From Verrucomicrobiota bacterium (GTDB lineage: Bacteria; Verrucomicrobiota; Verrucomicrobiia; Opitutales; UBA2995): a stretch of 6,605 nucleotides of DNA. Shown here one piece after another: positions 1 to 6,531 of this stretch; the first letter of the stretch is position 1, and the number at the start of each line of letters is the position of its first letter. The translations under genes and the position numbers were made by a program. The DNA is taken from assembly GCA_027297085.1 (NCBI GenBank), contig JAPUIL010000623.1, positions 1 to 6,605 of the forward strand, in the 5' to 3' direction. Under the pieces are notes generated by a model, which made no database searches, was not told where the DNA came from, and worked only from the letters and a program-made list of their open reading frames with translations.

Positions 1-265
1 CTTCTTTATGACTTAAATCGCTCGACATCTAAAACAGGTTTTAAATAAATTTCTGTAGGCAGGTATTATCTCTAGGTCTAATTTTTTTAGCGTATTTAGC
101 GATTTTTGGAGTTATCAATTTCTTATTACCCCCGGCATCCAAGGCAGTTTTTGACAGTTGCGTGCAAGGCAGGTATGTAGCAATATTGATCGAATGGTAA
201 TAGTTCGTGATCCTGGGCAACTTTGTTTGCTACAAGCAAAGGGAACTCTCCAAAGAACGTATACA
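1..265. other. AT-rich upstream region of the alpha/beta hydrolase gene
   Basis: No gene is supported here. The first 120 bases are very AT-rich. They contain two copies of TTTAGCG nine bases apart (86-92 and 95-101). The 10-mer AGGCAGGTAT occurs twice (57-66 and 167-176). A small stem TTTGC/GCAAA with a TACAA loop lies about 25 bases before the gene start. The plus-strand reading frame of the hydrolase is open back to a TTG at 158, but the residues before 266 look unlike protein and precede a clear signal peptide, so I treat them as untranslated leader. Confidence 0.5.
151..179 (+). promoter_or_regulatory. candidate sigma70-type promoter for the alpha/beta hydrolase
   Basis: A perfect -35 hexamer TTGACA (151-156) is followed after 17 bases by TATGTA (174-179), a weak -10 match. 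Transcription would begin near 186 and give a leader of about 80 bases before the ATG at 266. The -10 box overlaps the second copy of the AGGCAGGTAT direct repeat. This is a consensus match only, and promoter rules in the likely host phylum are not well fixed. Confidence 0.3.
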
Positions 266-1225
266 ATGATAATGCAAAATCTTTGGCGGCGTCTAACAAC
301 ACGGCTAATTTTGGTAGGGCTGCTCACGGTCGCGTGGTTGGATGTATCCAGTCAGACCAGACGCAACCCTTCGAGTTACTTTACCATTGTGGAACCAATC
401 GCTGGATCCGATTTACCGCTCCACCTGTCCTTCGTTCTGACAAAGGATTTTATTCACACCCCGATCGCCTTGAGGAAACCAAAAGGGGAAGGCCCGTTCC
501 GTGCCGTTTTATTTTTGTCGGGCAACGGCAGCGGTGGCATGGCGAGGGCACGCTGGGCAATGCTCAACGCGGGCTATACGATGAACCGTTTTTTGGAAGC
601 CGGATATGTTGTGGCCTACTTGCGTTACCGGGGTGAAGTACCATTGGCTTATCGTCGGGTGGAAAAACTCGAGGTCGAGCGCAATATAATGGATCGCTCG
701 CCCCTGGATCACGATGACGTGGTCTCTGCGATCGAGTACGTCAAGAGGCTGCCCTATGTAGACGCAAACCAAGTCGGCATGGTGGGACTGAGCCACGGGG
801 GTGAACTCATTATGAAGGTGCTGAGCGAGATTGATATCGGCGCCGCGGTTTGCCATGAACCGGCGGCCCACGAATTCTTGGGCCTGGCGATGGATAAGTT
901 GCCACCGGGTGAACCGCAGCTTCAATACGAAAAACTTGCTCGAGAGCTGGCAGACAAGGAGGAAGCCATGAGCCGAATTAATAGAATAAACACCCCTCTC
1001 CTGATTGTCGGTCGCGATGAAGATCACCTGCAAGGTCTGTTTCATCTCAGTTATCGTTGGCTCAAAGAAGCCGGGAAAGATGCCCAATGGATCAGCTTTG
1101 ATCATCCAAGGCATGGATTTCTGCTGCCGCGGCGGAATCCCCAGGGTAAATACGAGCCCGATGAAATCCAGTTGGAAGCAATTGATTTTGTGATAGCTTA
1201 CTTCGATCAGAAGCTGCGACCTTAG
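266..1225 (+). CDS. exported alpha/beta hydrolase (dienelactone hydrolase / prolyl-oligopeptidase-like family)
   Basis: Predicted 319-residue serine hydrolase. Residues 1-30 form a signal-peptide-like leader: positive charges (RR, R) then the hydrophobic run LILVGLLTVAW, so it should leave the cytoplasm. The mature part shows an alpha/beta-hydrolase fold: a strand-turn FLSGNGSGG (oxyanion region), then the nucleophile elbow GLSHGG with Ser176, an acid in GRDEDH (Asp251 or Asp253), and a His in HPRHGF (probably His283). Order and spacing fit dienelactone-hydrolase or S9-like esterases. I chose ATG 266 because the signal peptide begins there; ATG 272 is equally possible, and neither has a clear Shine-Dalgarno sequence. 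The gene stands alone and converges on the glycoside hydrolase gene. The substrate cannot be read from sequence; a carbohydrate or lignin-linked ester is a guess from the neighbours. A peptidase or lipase-like role is the alternative. Confidence 0.85.
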   Translation: MIMQNLWRRLTTRLILVGLLTVAWLDVSSQTRRNPSSYFTIVEPIAGSDLPLHLSFVLTKDFIHTPIALRKPKGEGPFRAVLFLSGNGSGGMARARWAMLNAGYTMNRFLEAGYVVAYLRYRGEVPLAYRRVEKLEVERNIMDRSPLDHDDVVSAIEYVKRLPYVDANQVGMVGLSHGGELIMKVLSEIDIGAAVCHEPAAHEFLGLAMDKLPPGEPQLQYEKLARELADKEEAMSRINRINTPLLIVGRDEDHLQGLFHLSYRWLKEAGKDAQWISFDHPRHGFLLPRRNPQGKYEPDEIQLEAIDFVIAYFDQKLRP

Positions 1226-1294
1226 AACCTATCTCCTGTCCCGCTTTTCTCACGGAGTTGAGATGTTAAGGATGACGACCGATATGGGAGGGCG

Positions 1295-1308
1295 CGCACT
1301 TTCGTGCG
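1295..1308. repeat. short hairpin CGCAC-TTTC-GTGCG
   Basis: Perfect 5-bp stem with a 4-base loop, GC-rich, in the convergent spacer. There is no T-tract after it on either strand, so it is not a standard intrinsic terminator. It could help stop transcription or be part of a small RNA with the next stem, or it could be chance. Confidence 0.35.
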
Positions 1309-1311
1309 TAA

Positions 1312-1337
1312 CCGAGTCGGGAGGGAGGAACACTCGG
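1312..1337. repeat. inverted repeat CCGAGT / ACTCGG
   Basis: Six-base arms (1312-1317 and 1332-1337) pair perfectly around a purine-rich 14-base loop containing GGGAGGGAGG. It starts four bases after the previous hairpin. The loop resembles a strong Shine-Dalgarno stretch, but no reading frame of useful length follows it. Confidence 0.35.
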
Positions 1338-1457
1338 CATGTCAGCCCGAAAAGGCGTGCAAACAGATGTTTACAGAGTGTAGCTTGAAAGAAACTCTCT
1401 AGTCGTTAGTTTTTATGTCCTTACCTCATTTTGTGCGCATTTGGTGAGAACTGCGGG

Positions 1458-4049
1458 CTATCGCTCCAATTCCACTACCACGTATGGCATCTCTTTTTCC
1501 ATGTCCGGGTAGGTCTTGCCGCTGTTCTTCTTGTCCATGACTTCAAACAGGTACATGAAATCCCATTCCGGAACGATGAACGCTCCGGGAACAGTGGCCG
1601 CGTATTCATTAGGCATGTCCGTCGGTTTCATCTCCAGCTCGACGTAATCCTCAAATTGTGTGAGATGCCGATACAATAACCGCACCCACTTTACGCCGTC
1701 CGGATCCGCGACCGTGGCTTTTATCATCAGCGGCTCAAAAGGCAGCGCACTTGTCACCGGCGTGTGTTTAAACATCGGCGGCGGATTGTCCGCTGAGTTT
1801 CCGGCAAACTTTGGGATAGCCTTGCGTTTCGACTTCTTGGCCTGCGCATCCAGCGCCTCACGTTGTTGCTCGAGCTTTTTCAAGTCGTCCTTAAGCTTGG
1901 CCAGTTCGCTCCGCCAGTGCGTATGATTGCCCCGGACGTACAGCAGTCTGTCAGAATAAATGTTCCCAGCCGCCGCAACGATATCCTCATACGCATCGAT
2001 CGCCCGTTTTTCATGGACGATGGCTTTGTCCAACGCGGAAACGTTTTTCGTTTCTTCAAACACCGCCCAATTTACCCCGGCCGGAATACGCCGCGCATGA
2101 TACTGTGCCAGATTTCCCAGAATTCGCAGATCCACCATGGTGGAGTCGAATTCCTTATTGCGATTCCTACCGATGCTCTTTTCCGCCTTAGCCACATGGC
2201 TCAAGATATCTTTAGCCGTTTGCTCGAACCATCTGCTGGTCTGGTGCGGCCAGATGCGGGCCGACTCCTTCCCCTCCAATCGATGCTCCGCCTCTTCCTG
2301 TATGCTCATAAACATCCCGATATCGCTCGGCAGCGTAGTGGCGAAATCCTCCAGGCTCCCGCCATTGTCCACCGAAGGGAATCCCGACAGAGTTGGAAAG
2401 GCGTGCATATTGTATCCGATGATGCGCGGAAGCACACCGCTCGCGCGCTGGAGGCCCGCTATCACGTGCGGTGCGGCCTCTTTGCCGAAACGGCGCTCGA
2501 ACTCCTGCTCCCAGACCTCGCTCGGCGTGTTGGGATTGTATCCGAGCCGTCCGAAAAGTTGGAAGAAATGCCAGTAACGCTCAAATTCCCAATCATAATA
2601 TTGATAGGGCTCATTGAGTAAATCGAATGGCTCTTCCCGGGGATTAAAGGCCATTTTGGTTGCCTGGATTTCGTTAACTTCGAATCCATCGCCATTGTAA
2701 ATATGCGTGCTTGCTGCAAATCGCCGGACGTATTCAGGATCTCCCCACAGCAGAAATTTCTGCGTGCCCGCGTTCCACAGTTTCCAATGGATCCTGAACT
2801 TGGCCGGATAACGCAGCAAGTCCGCGTAACCGTGCCGGCGATCCTTCTGATTGTTGCGATTGATATGCGTGGGATGAAACGGCATACCCAACTGCTCGGC
2901 CCAATATTTGGTGGTGAGTCGTAGATCCATGCCCGCCTCAAGCGTCTTATCGATCACCGAATCGGGTAGCCCTTTGGCCCGTACGTCGATGCGTATGTCG
3001 CGTCCAGTATCTTTGATCGACTGAAAAACGCTTCCCCAGAAATCCAGCAATACATCCTCGTCGCGCGGCAAACCCGACTCCCAATGCATACGAAACTGAA
3101 TCGCGTCGATCTCGGGCACGAGATGCAGTAGCTTCTTCAGTGCCGCCTTGGTGTACGGAACTACGTTGCTCAAACCCAGGTTCTGCGGAAGATCGTACAA
3201 TTCCGGATTGCGCGGGAGGTGGTCCCAGATCCCCAGTGTGAAATTTATGCTCCGTGCATGCGTCATCTCGATGATCTTGTTCAGCATATCCAGATTGCGC
3301 TGTTGGCGCTCCGGCGTAATCTCTGCGTACTGGATGTTCGGGAATCCCTCAACGTCGAAAAAATTCGGATACGCCGGCGCCAGGTAGGTGGCAGGAGAAT
3401 AACCCATAATGAAGACAAAAGAATTGTAGCGGTTTTCCGCCAGCATGTCTAGATAGCGCGCCCAGTAAGCCTCGTCATAAAATCGGCTTTCCACCCATTT
3501 GCGCTGCATCGTATACACCGAAAGTGCGCGCTCCGGTATGTCGGGTTGCTCACGCGCATCGCGCACTTCGCTCAAAGGCCTCCGCGGGTCCTTGGCCCAG
3601 CCAATGCGGTCGGCCACGTCAAGCAAGGCGTACATCAGGCCCCGGTCATCCGAACCGGCTGCCAGCAGGACCTGCTTGTCCCGCCACTGGCCATTGTGAA
3701 TCAAAAGCGACTCCGGCAGGTCCGCAGGCGCGGTTGCTCCCAGACGCTCGATCGCTGTAACCGCAAAACCCGAACCCCGGGCCAGGCCCGCCACGATCAT
3801 TATTTCGCCCGCCGCTGCTCTGGGAGCTGCAGCCTCTTCCACTTCCGCGCCCGTTTCCGCCAGAGCGGCCTTCAACTTCGAAATTCCATGCCGCGCACCC
3901 GGTCCCAGATCCGCATCGGCGACCAATGAAACCAAAACCCCGCTGCCGCCCTCGATTTCCTGGGCACTGGCCATATTCGGCCCCGCCAGCGCCAAACCCG
4001 CACTGCTCAATCGTATAAGGTTTATCAATACGTCAGCTACATTCCTCAT
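1458..4049 (-). CDS. secreted glycoside hydrolase with GH67 (alpha-glucuronidase)-like N-terminal domain
   Basis: 863 residues. Residues 1-29 form a signal peptide ending ASA before Gln30. Residues ~38-150 match the non-catalytic alpha/beta domain seen at the front of GH67 and GH20-type enzymes, with its hallmark GSDDRGLMYALLDVADRI. Residues ~175-475 should be a (beta/alpha)8 barrel: aromatic-rich strand ends such as FVFIMGY, GIWDH, FRMHWES (Glu324), and GDGFEVNEIQ (Glu457, Glu460). These acidic residues are catalytic candidates, not assigned ones. Next come a helical region (~480-710), a charged coiled coil (~712-743), and an Ig/fibronectin-like C-terminal domain (~762-863, ADPDGVKWVRLLYR). 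Start: AGAGG lies 8 bases before ATG 4049 but only 2 before ATG 4055, so I prefer 4049. Inferred role: release of glucuronic acid from xylan side chains, suggested mainly by the CE15 gene 38 bp upstream. It may belong to a different, uncharacterised GH family. Confidence 0.75.
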   Translation of the reverse strand: MRNVADVLINLIRLSSAGLALAGPNMASAQEIEGGSGVLVSLVADADLGPGARHGISKLKAALAETGAEVEEAAAPRAAAGEIMIVAGLARGSGFAVTAIERLGATAPADLPESLLIHNGQWRDKQVLLAAGSDDRGLMYALLDVADRIGWAKDPRRPLSEVRDAREQPDIPERALSVYTMQRKWVESRFYDEAYWARYLDMLAENRYNSFVFIMGYSPATYLAPAYPNFFDVEGFPNIQYAEITPERQQRNLDMLNKIIEMTHARSINFTLGIWDHLPRNPELYDLPQNLGLSNVVPYTKAALKKLLHLVPEIDAIQFRMHWESGLPRDEDVLLDFWGSVFQSIKDTGRDIRIDVRAKGLPDSVIDKTLEAGMDLRLTTKYWAEQLGMPFHPTHINRNNQKDRRHGYADLLRYPAKFRIHWKLWNAGTQKFLLWGDPEYVRRFAASTHIYNGDGFEVNEIQATKMAFNPREEPFDLLNEPYQYYDWEFERYWHFFQLFGRLGYNPNTPSEVWEQEFERRFGKEAAPHVIAGLQRASGVLPRIIGYNMHAFPTLSGFPSVDNGGSLEDFATTLPSDIGMFMSIQEEAEHRLEGKESARIWPHQTSRWFEQTAKDILSHVAKAEKSIGRNRNKEFDSTMVDLRILGNLAQYHARRIPAGVNWAVFEETKNVSALDKAIVHEKRAIDAYEDIVAAAGNIYSDRLLYVRGNHTHWRSELAKLKDDLKKLEQQREALDAQAKKSKRKAIPKFAGNSADNPPPMFKHTPVTSALPFEPLMIKATVADPDGVKWVRLLYRHLTQFEDYVELEMKPTDMPNEYAATVPGAFIVPEWDFMYLFEVMDKKNSGKTYPDMEKEMPYVVVELER

Positions 4050-4057
4050 TTTCATAT

Positions 4058-4062
4058 CCTCT
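4058..4062 (-). promoter_or_regulatory. ribosome binding site AGAGG deciding the glycoside hydrolase start
   Basis: On the minus strand AGAGG is followed by ATATGAAA and then ATG (4049). The spacing is 8 bases to that ATG and only 2 to the first ATG (4055), so initiation at the second Met is favoured. It lies in the short gap after the CE15 stop codon, consistent with translation from a shared transcript. Confidence 0.55.
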
Positions 4063-4087
4063 ACTAATGGAATTCAGGTGGTGCCAT

Positions 4088-5377
4088 TCAACCAGGCTCT
4101 GTTTTCCCGGAAGAGTTGGGGGTGGGAGGCGCCTTCCAGTCAAAAGGCAGTTTGGCATTCGGATAGGTCCAGTCGTCAAATTTTTGATCTGTGCTCGTGC
4201 CATAAAAGTAGTGGTCCGAGAAATCCAACAATGCCACCCAGTCTTCCTGGTTTTGACCGTGATCGCCCTCTCGCCAGTGCAGTCCGATGCGGTCTCCGGC
4301 GCCCAGCCATTCGAAAACGACTGCGGCGGCGCGATGAGTCAACTCGGTTCCGTAGGGATTGGCCCAGTAGTCTTGACGGGCGTGGCAATTAACCAGAGCC
4401 CGTGAGGCAACTAATACCCTGGCAAAATGTGAATCGAACGGCAGACGATTTTCCTTATCGGCAAACTGGAAATAACGGGGGTGAAACCAGCGCTCGTTTT
4501 TACCGATATGATGCCGGATCGTCTGCGGCCTCTGGCCTTCCTCGAAGTAACGCAAACTGCCCGTGCCGCCGGTCCCGGACGAATTGGGGGCGGTAATTGC
4601 AATGCGATCATCATAGACGCCGGCACACAAAGCCGCCTTGCCTCCACGTGAGTGGCCGGTCGCAACTATCTTGCCCATATCGGCCAGGCCCAATTGATCC
4701 AGTGCGTCCAGCACTACGCCGTGTCCCCAGCCCCAAACGGCGAGGGCGGCCCAATCGTATTCTGGATAAAGAGGATAGACGCCACCTTCGCGGCCTTCTC
4801 CGCGGGTGTCTGACGCCAAATCCGTACGATTGAACCGGCAGAGCAGATAACCACGTTTGACGGCTTCGGCTCCTGGATCGAAGCTGTCAGACGAGCCGCT
4901 GTCGTTCGGCGATGCATCGAAAGAAACACGGTCGTTCTTAATGACGGTCGGGTAACGTTTTTTCAGTGCCGGGCGAACGACTAAAAAAATGCAAGTGACG
5001 CTTTTTGCATTGCGGCGAATCGTCAATGAATACTGCTCTTCGACGCCCGTGCCGTCATAAACCGACTTGGAACCGACTTGTTTGATCTCAATCTCATTGG
5101 GCCTGGGTGGCATCTGACCGTAGAGGTAATGAGCCAGCATCGCCTTGAGGTATTCGCGCTGTTTCTTCCAGTCTTGAAGCGTTTGAACCCGCTTTCCGTC
5201 GGGCATTAAGAATGGATCGGGCAACCCTTTCTGGATCGGCAGGTTCTCGACATCGGCAAACTTATACTCAGCCTTGCCTGCGGCAGCCTTTACGGAAGGG
5301 GTTGCCAGGAAGACCGCCGCAAGGGTCATCATCAAAGAGATCGGAAAATACTGCCGGGGAAGGTTGAATGGGTTCAT
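4088..5377 (-). CDS. CE15-type glucuronoyl esterase, exported
   Basis: 429 residues; CE15 enzymes hydrolyse esters between lignin alcohols and (4-O-methyl)glucuronic acid on xylan. Residues ~1-32 form a signal peptide (hydrophobic LMMTLAAVFLATPS, then VKAAA). The nucleophile motif is TGHSRGGKAAL with Ser243, matching the CE15 G-x-S-R-x-G-K signature including the Arg after Ser. The His is probably His373 in REGDHGQNQED. Twenty-three residues after the Ser, where CE15 normally has Glu in a Q-E-S-G-x-G-G motif, this protein has NSSGTGG, so the Glu is Ser266. Asp336 in RQDYWANPYG may supply the acid. The frame is open to GTG 5443, but that extension is read from a 7-bp tandem repeat and is rejected. 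ATG 5377 has no visible Shine-Dalgarno. It probably shares a transcript with the glycoside hydrolase gene 38 bp downstream. Family call is firm; activity is inferred. Confidence 0.85.
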   Translation of the reverse strand: MNPFNLPRQYFPISLMMTLAAVFLATPSVKAAAGKAEYKFADVENLPIQKGLPDPFLMPDGKRVQTLQDWKKQREYLKAMLAHYLYGQMPPRPNEIEIKQVGSKSVYDGTGVEEQYSLTIRRNAKSVTCIFLVVRPALKKRYPTVIKNDRVSFDASPNDSGSSDSFDPGAEAVKRGYLLCRFNRTDLASDTRGEGREGGVYPLYPEYDWAALAVWGWGHGVVLDALDQLGLADMGKIVATGHSRGGKAALCAGVYDDRIAITAPNSSGTGGTGSLRYFEEGQRPQTIRHHIGKNERWFHPRYFQFADKENRLPFDSHFARVLVASRALVNCHARQDYWANPYGTELTHRAAAVVFEWLGAGDRIGLHWREGDHGQNQEDWVALLDFSDHYFYGTSTDQKFDDWTYPNAKLPFDWKAPPTPNSSGKTEPG

Positions 5378-5385
5378 GTGTATAA

Positions 5386-5427
5386 GGATGAAGGATGAAG
5401 GCAGAAGGAAGAATAGTGAAGGGTAAA
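5386..5427. repeat. 7-bp tandem repeat (GGATGAA-type)
   Basis: Six consecutive heptamers in phase: GGATGAA, GGATGAA, GGCAGAA, GGAAGAA, TAGTGAA, GGGTAAA. The first four are close variants and the last two are decayed. It begins nine bases upstream of the CE15 start codon. The period-7 pattern resembles the short tandemly repeated sequences known between genes of some bacteria, for example cyanobacteria. On the minus strand it reads as a pyrimidine-rich track within the esterase leader. Confidence 0.65.
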
Positions 5428-5461
5428 TTGGTGTTTTAGGCACAAAGTGGCAAAGATCTAG

Positions 5462-5589
5462 AGATGCTGAGGTGCCAGGGGAGAAGGCGGTAAAAGTACT
5501 GAGACTCTGAGATTCTGAAGGTCAGGAAGTGGGGTCGCTAGAAAGCTAACTCCAACTCAGCATCTAGGTATCTCGGAAATTCAGCATCT
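5462..5589. repeat. dispersed TCAGCATCT copies, direct and inverted
   Basis: TCAGCATCT occurs at 5557-5565 and 5581-5589, and inverted (AGATGCTGA) at 5462-5470. The first direct copy and the inverted one extend to a perfect 10-bp inverted pair (5462-5471 with 5556-5565) enclosing about 84 bases. The last copy abuts the palindrome at 5590. Spacing and sequence argue against chance for all three, but function is unknown. Confidence 0.5.
5499..5522. repeat. 8-bp tandem repeat (CTGAGACT-type)
   Basis: Three in-phase octamers, CTGAGACT, CTGAGATT and CTGAAGGT, lie inside the region bounded by the TCAGCATCT inverted pair. The third copy is degenerate. Confidence 0.45.
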
Positions 5590-5612
5590 GGTTCAAACCC
5601 TGGGTTTGAACC
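5590..5612. repeat. perfect 11-bp inverted repeat overlapping the amidohydrolase stop codon
   Basis: Arms GGTTCAAACCC (5590-5600) and GGGTTTGAACC (5602-5612) flank a single central base. The right arm and most of the left arm encode the last residues of the amidohydrolase (FKPRV and stop). No T-run follows on the minus strand, so it is not a classical terminator. It could be a protein-binding palindrome, part of the neighbouring repeat mosaic, or a partly coding coincidence. Confidence 0.6.
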
Positions 5613-6528
5613 ACAATCGATGAGCGGTTTCGCCGAGGATTGCTTTTTTGGACTCTTCGTCCAAACCAAGTTCGTGGGTGAAGATTTTCAGGTGCTGGGC
5701 GTAGGTGATTTTTGGACACCAAAGTTCGGTGGGGAAATCACTCCCCCAGACGCATCGCTGCGGAGTAAAGGCTTTGATCACTGCTTTACAGGAGTCGTGC
5801 AAGTCGCGGCAGGGATACGGTTCCTTGGTGCCGGTCGGAATGAATGTCAATTTGGCATGCACGTTGGGCAATTTGGCCAGGGCCACAACGTCTTTCAAGG
5901 TGGCGTCGTGATTTTCATCAGCTTTGATGTTCAGGCAGTGATCAATGATTATGCGTAACTTCGGACGCCTCTGCACCAGTGATTCAATTTCCGGGCGTTT
6001 ATCGCGGTTGACCAATACGTTGATGACAATGCCCAATCGTTCGGCCATGGCCCATAGTTTTGCCACACCGGGATCATCCAGTTTTCCGCTCTTGGCGGGA
6101 ACACTGCGCATGCCGCGTACGTTGTATTCTGAAACGTAATACTTCATCATCTCCGGGCTGTAGGGATTATCGGGATCAAGGGTTATTACGCCTACCATAA
6201 AATCTGGATTGGCTCGCGCGGAGTCGGAAGTAAAACGGTTGTCCCATTGGTAATAGGAGCTGGTTTGGATGGCGGTTACTAAACTAACTCCAGCCTCCTT
6301 CATTTGCCGTTTCAGATGCGAAACGGTTCCCGTGCCCGAGGGTGGACGGTAGGGATCGTCTCGGGTCGGATATTTTGATTCGTCTTCCCCGTAGATGTGG
6401 GCGTGGCAGTCGATGATGAGTGACGGCTGTTCATCCTCAGCTAGAATATTTTGAGAAGACGTTGCGAGGGCTGCGGTTGCGATACCAGCGGTTTGAATAA
6501 ATTGCCGGCGGGGTCTGGTGGGAAATGC
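5593..6528 (-). CDS. amidohydrolase-2 family metal-dependent hydrolase, Tat leader, start codon not identifiable
   Basis: TIM-barrel hydrolase of the Amidohydro_2 (PF04909) type, relatives of which open lactones or decarboxylate aromatic acids. Reading the frame upstream of ATG 6303 recovers the essential N-terminus: a twin-arginine leader (RPRRQFIQ, hydrophobic stretch, ILA about residue 30), then the metal motif DCHAH (His42, His44, counting from 6528). Further on are MRSVP, the strand-end His197 (IIDHC), Lys226 (HAKLTF) and metal-binding Asp264 (WGSDFP). So starting at 6303 would delete the first metal ligands. However, the frame has an in-frame TAG at 6529-6531 and no ATG, GTG or TTG between it and Met76. 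One substitution (TAG to TTG) or one inserted T (creating ATG GCA) would restore a start three to five codons before the twin arginines. It is therefore a freshly damaged gene, a sequence error, or one with unusual initiation. About 310 residues, normal for the family. First gene of the minus-strand set. Confidence 0.75.
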   Translation of the reverse strand, partial: AFPTRPRRQFIQTAGIATAALATSSQNILAEDEQPSLIIDCHAHIYGEDESKYPTRDDPYRPPSGTGTVSHLKRQMKEAGVSLVTAIQTSSYYQWDNRFTSDSARANPDFMVGVITLDPDNPYSPEMMKYYVSEYNVRGMRSVPAKSGKLDDPGVAKLWAMAERLGIVINVLVNRDKRPEIESLVQRRPKLRIIIDHCLNIKADENHDATLKDVVALAKLPNVHAKLTFIPTGTKEPYPCRDLHDSCKAVIKAFTPQRCVWGSDFPTELWCPKITYAQHLKIFTHELGLDEESKKAILGETAHRLWFKPRV

Positions 6529-6531
6529 CTA

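Larger units (their letters stand above)
1226..1457. other. convergent intergenic spacer with two small stem-loops
   Basis: This lies between the stop of the plus-strand hydrolase and the stop of the minus-strand glycoside hydrolase. It holds no credible reading frame. Two inverted repeats sit close together near the middle (1295-1308 and 1312-1337), neither followed by a T-run on either strand. I see no intrinsic terminator, although one would be expected between convergent genes. I do not recognise any known RNA family. Confidence 0.5.
5378..5592. other. repeat-rich spacer between amidohydrolase and CE15 genes
   Basis: 215 bases without a gene. It is a mosaic of short repeats: heptamers (5386-5427), octamers (5499-5522), and three copies of TCAGCATCT, one of them inverted. 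The plus strand is purine-rich for long stretches. I see no convincing promoter here; if there is none, the CE15 and glycoside hydrolase genes would depend on transcription from the amidohydrolase. Confidence 0.6.

Noticed and set aside
158..265. TTG-initiated N-terminal extension of the alpha/beta hydrolase
   Set aside because: The extension precedes a normal signal peptide at 266, contains a candidate promoter and lacks a ribosome binding site.
509..1114. 201-residue minus-strand open frame opposite the alpha/beta hydrolase
   Set aside because: Shadow of the real gene; it contains no recognisable domain.
1863..2621. 252-residue plus-strand open frame opposite the glycoside hydrolase
   Set aside because: It lies wholly antisense to a long coding frame with clear domains. 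Its composition (many Arg, Leu, Pro runs) shows no motif, and it has no ribosome binding site.
5378..5592. CRISPR array
   Set aside because: Repeats are only 7-10 bases and are tandem or irregularly spaced, with no regular spacers.
5590..5612. tRNA T-arm or attachment site suggested by GGTTCAAACCC
   Set aside because: It resembles a T-loop, but the T-stem does not pair properly in either orientation and no cloverleaf can be drawn around it.
5593..6303. Amidohydrolase beginning at ATG 6303
   Set aside because: This start removes the Tat leader and the HxH metal ligands, which are encoded in frame just upstream.
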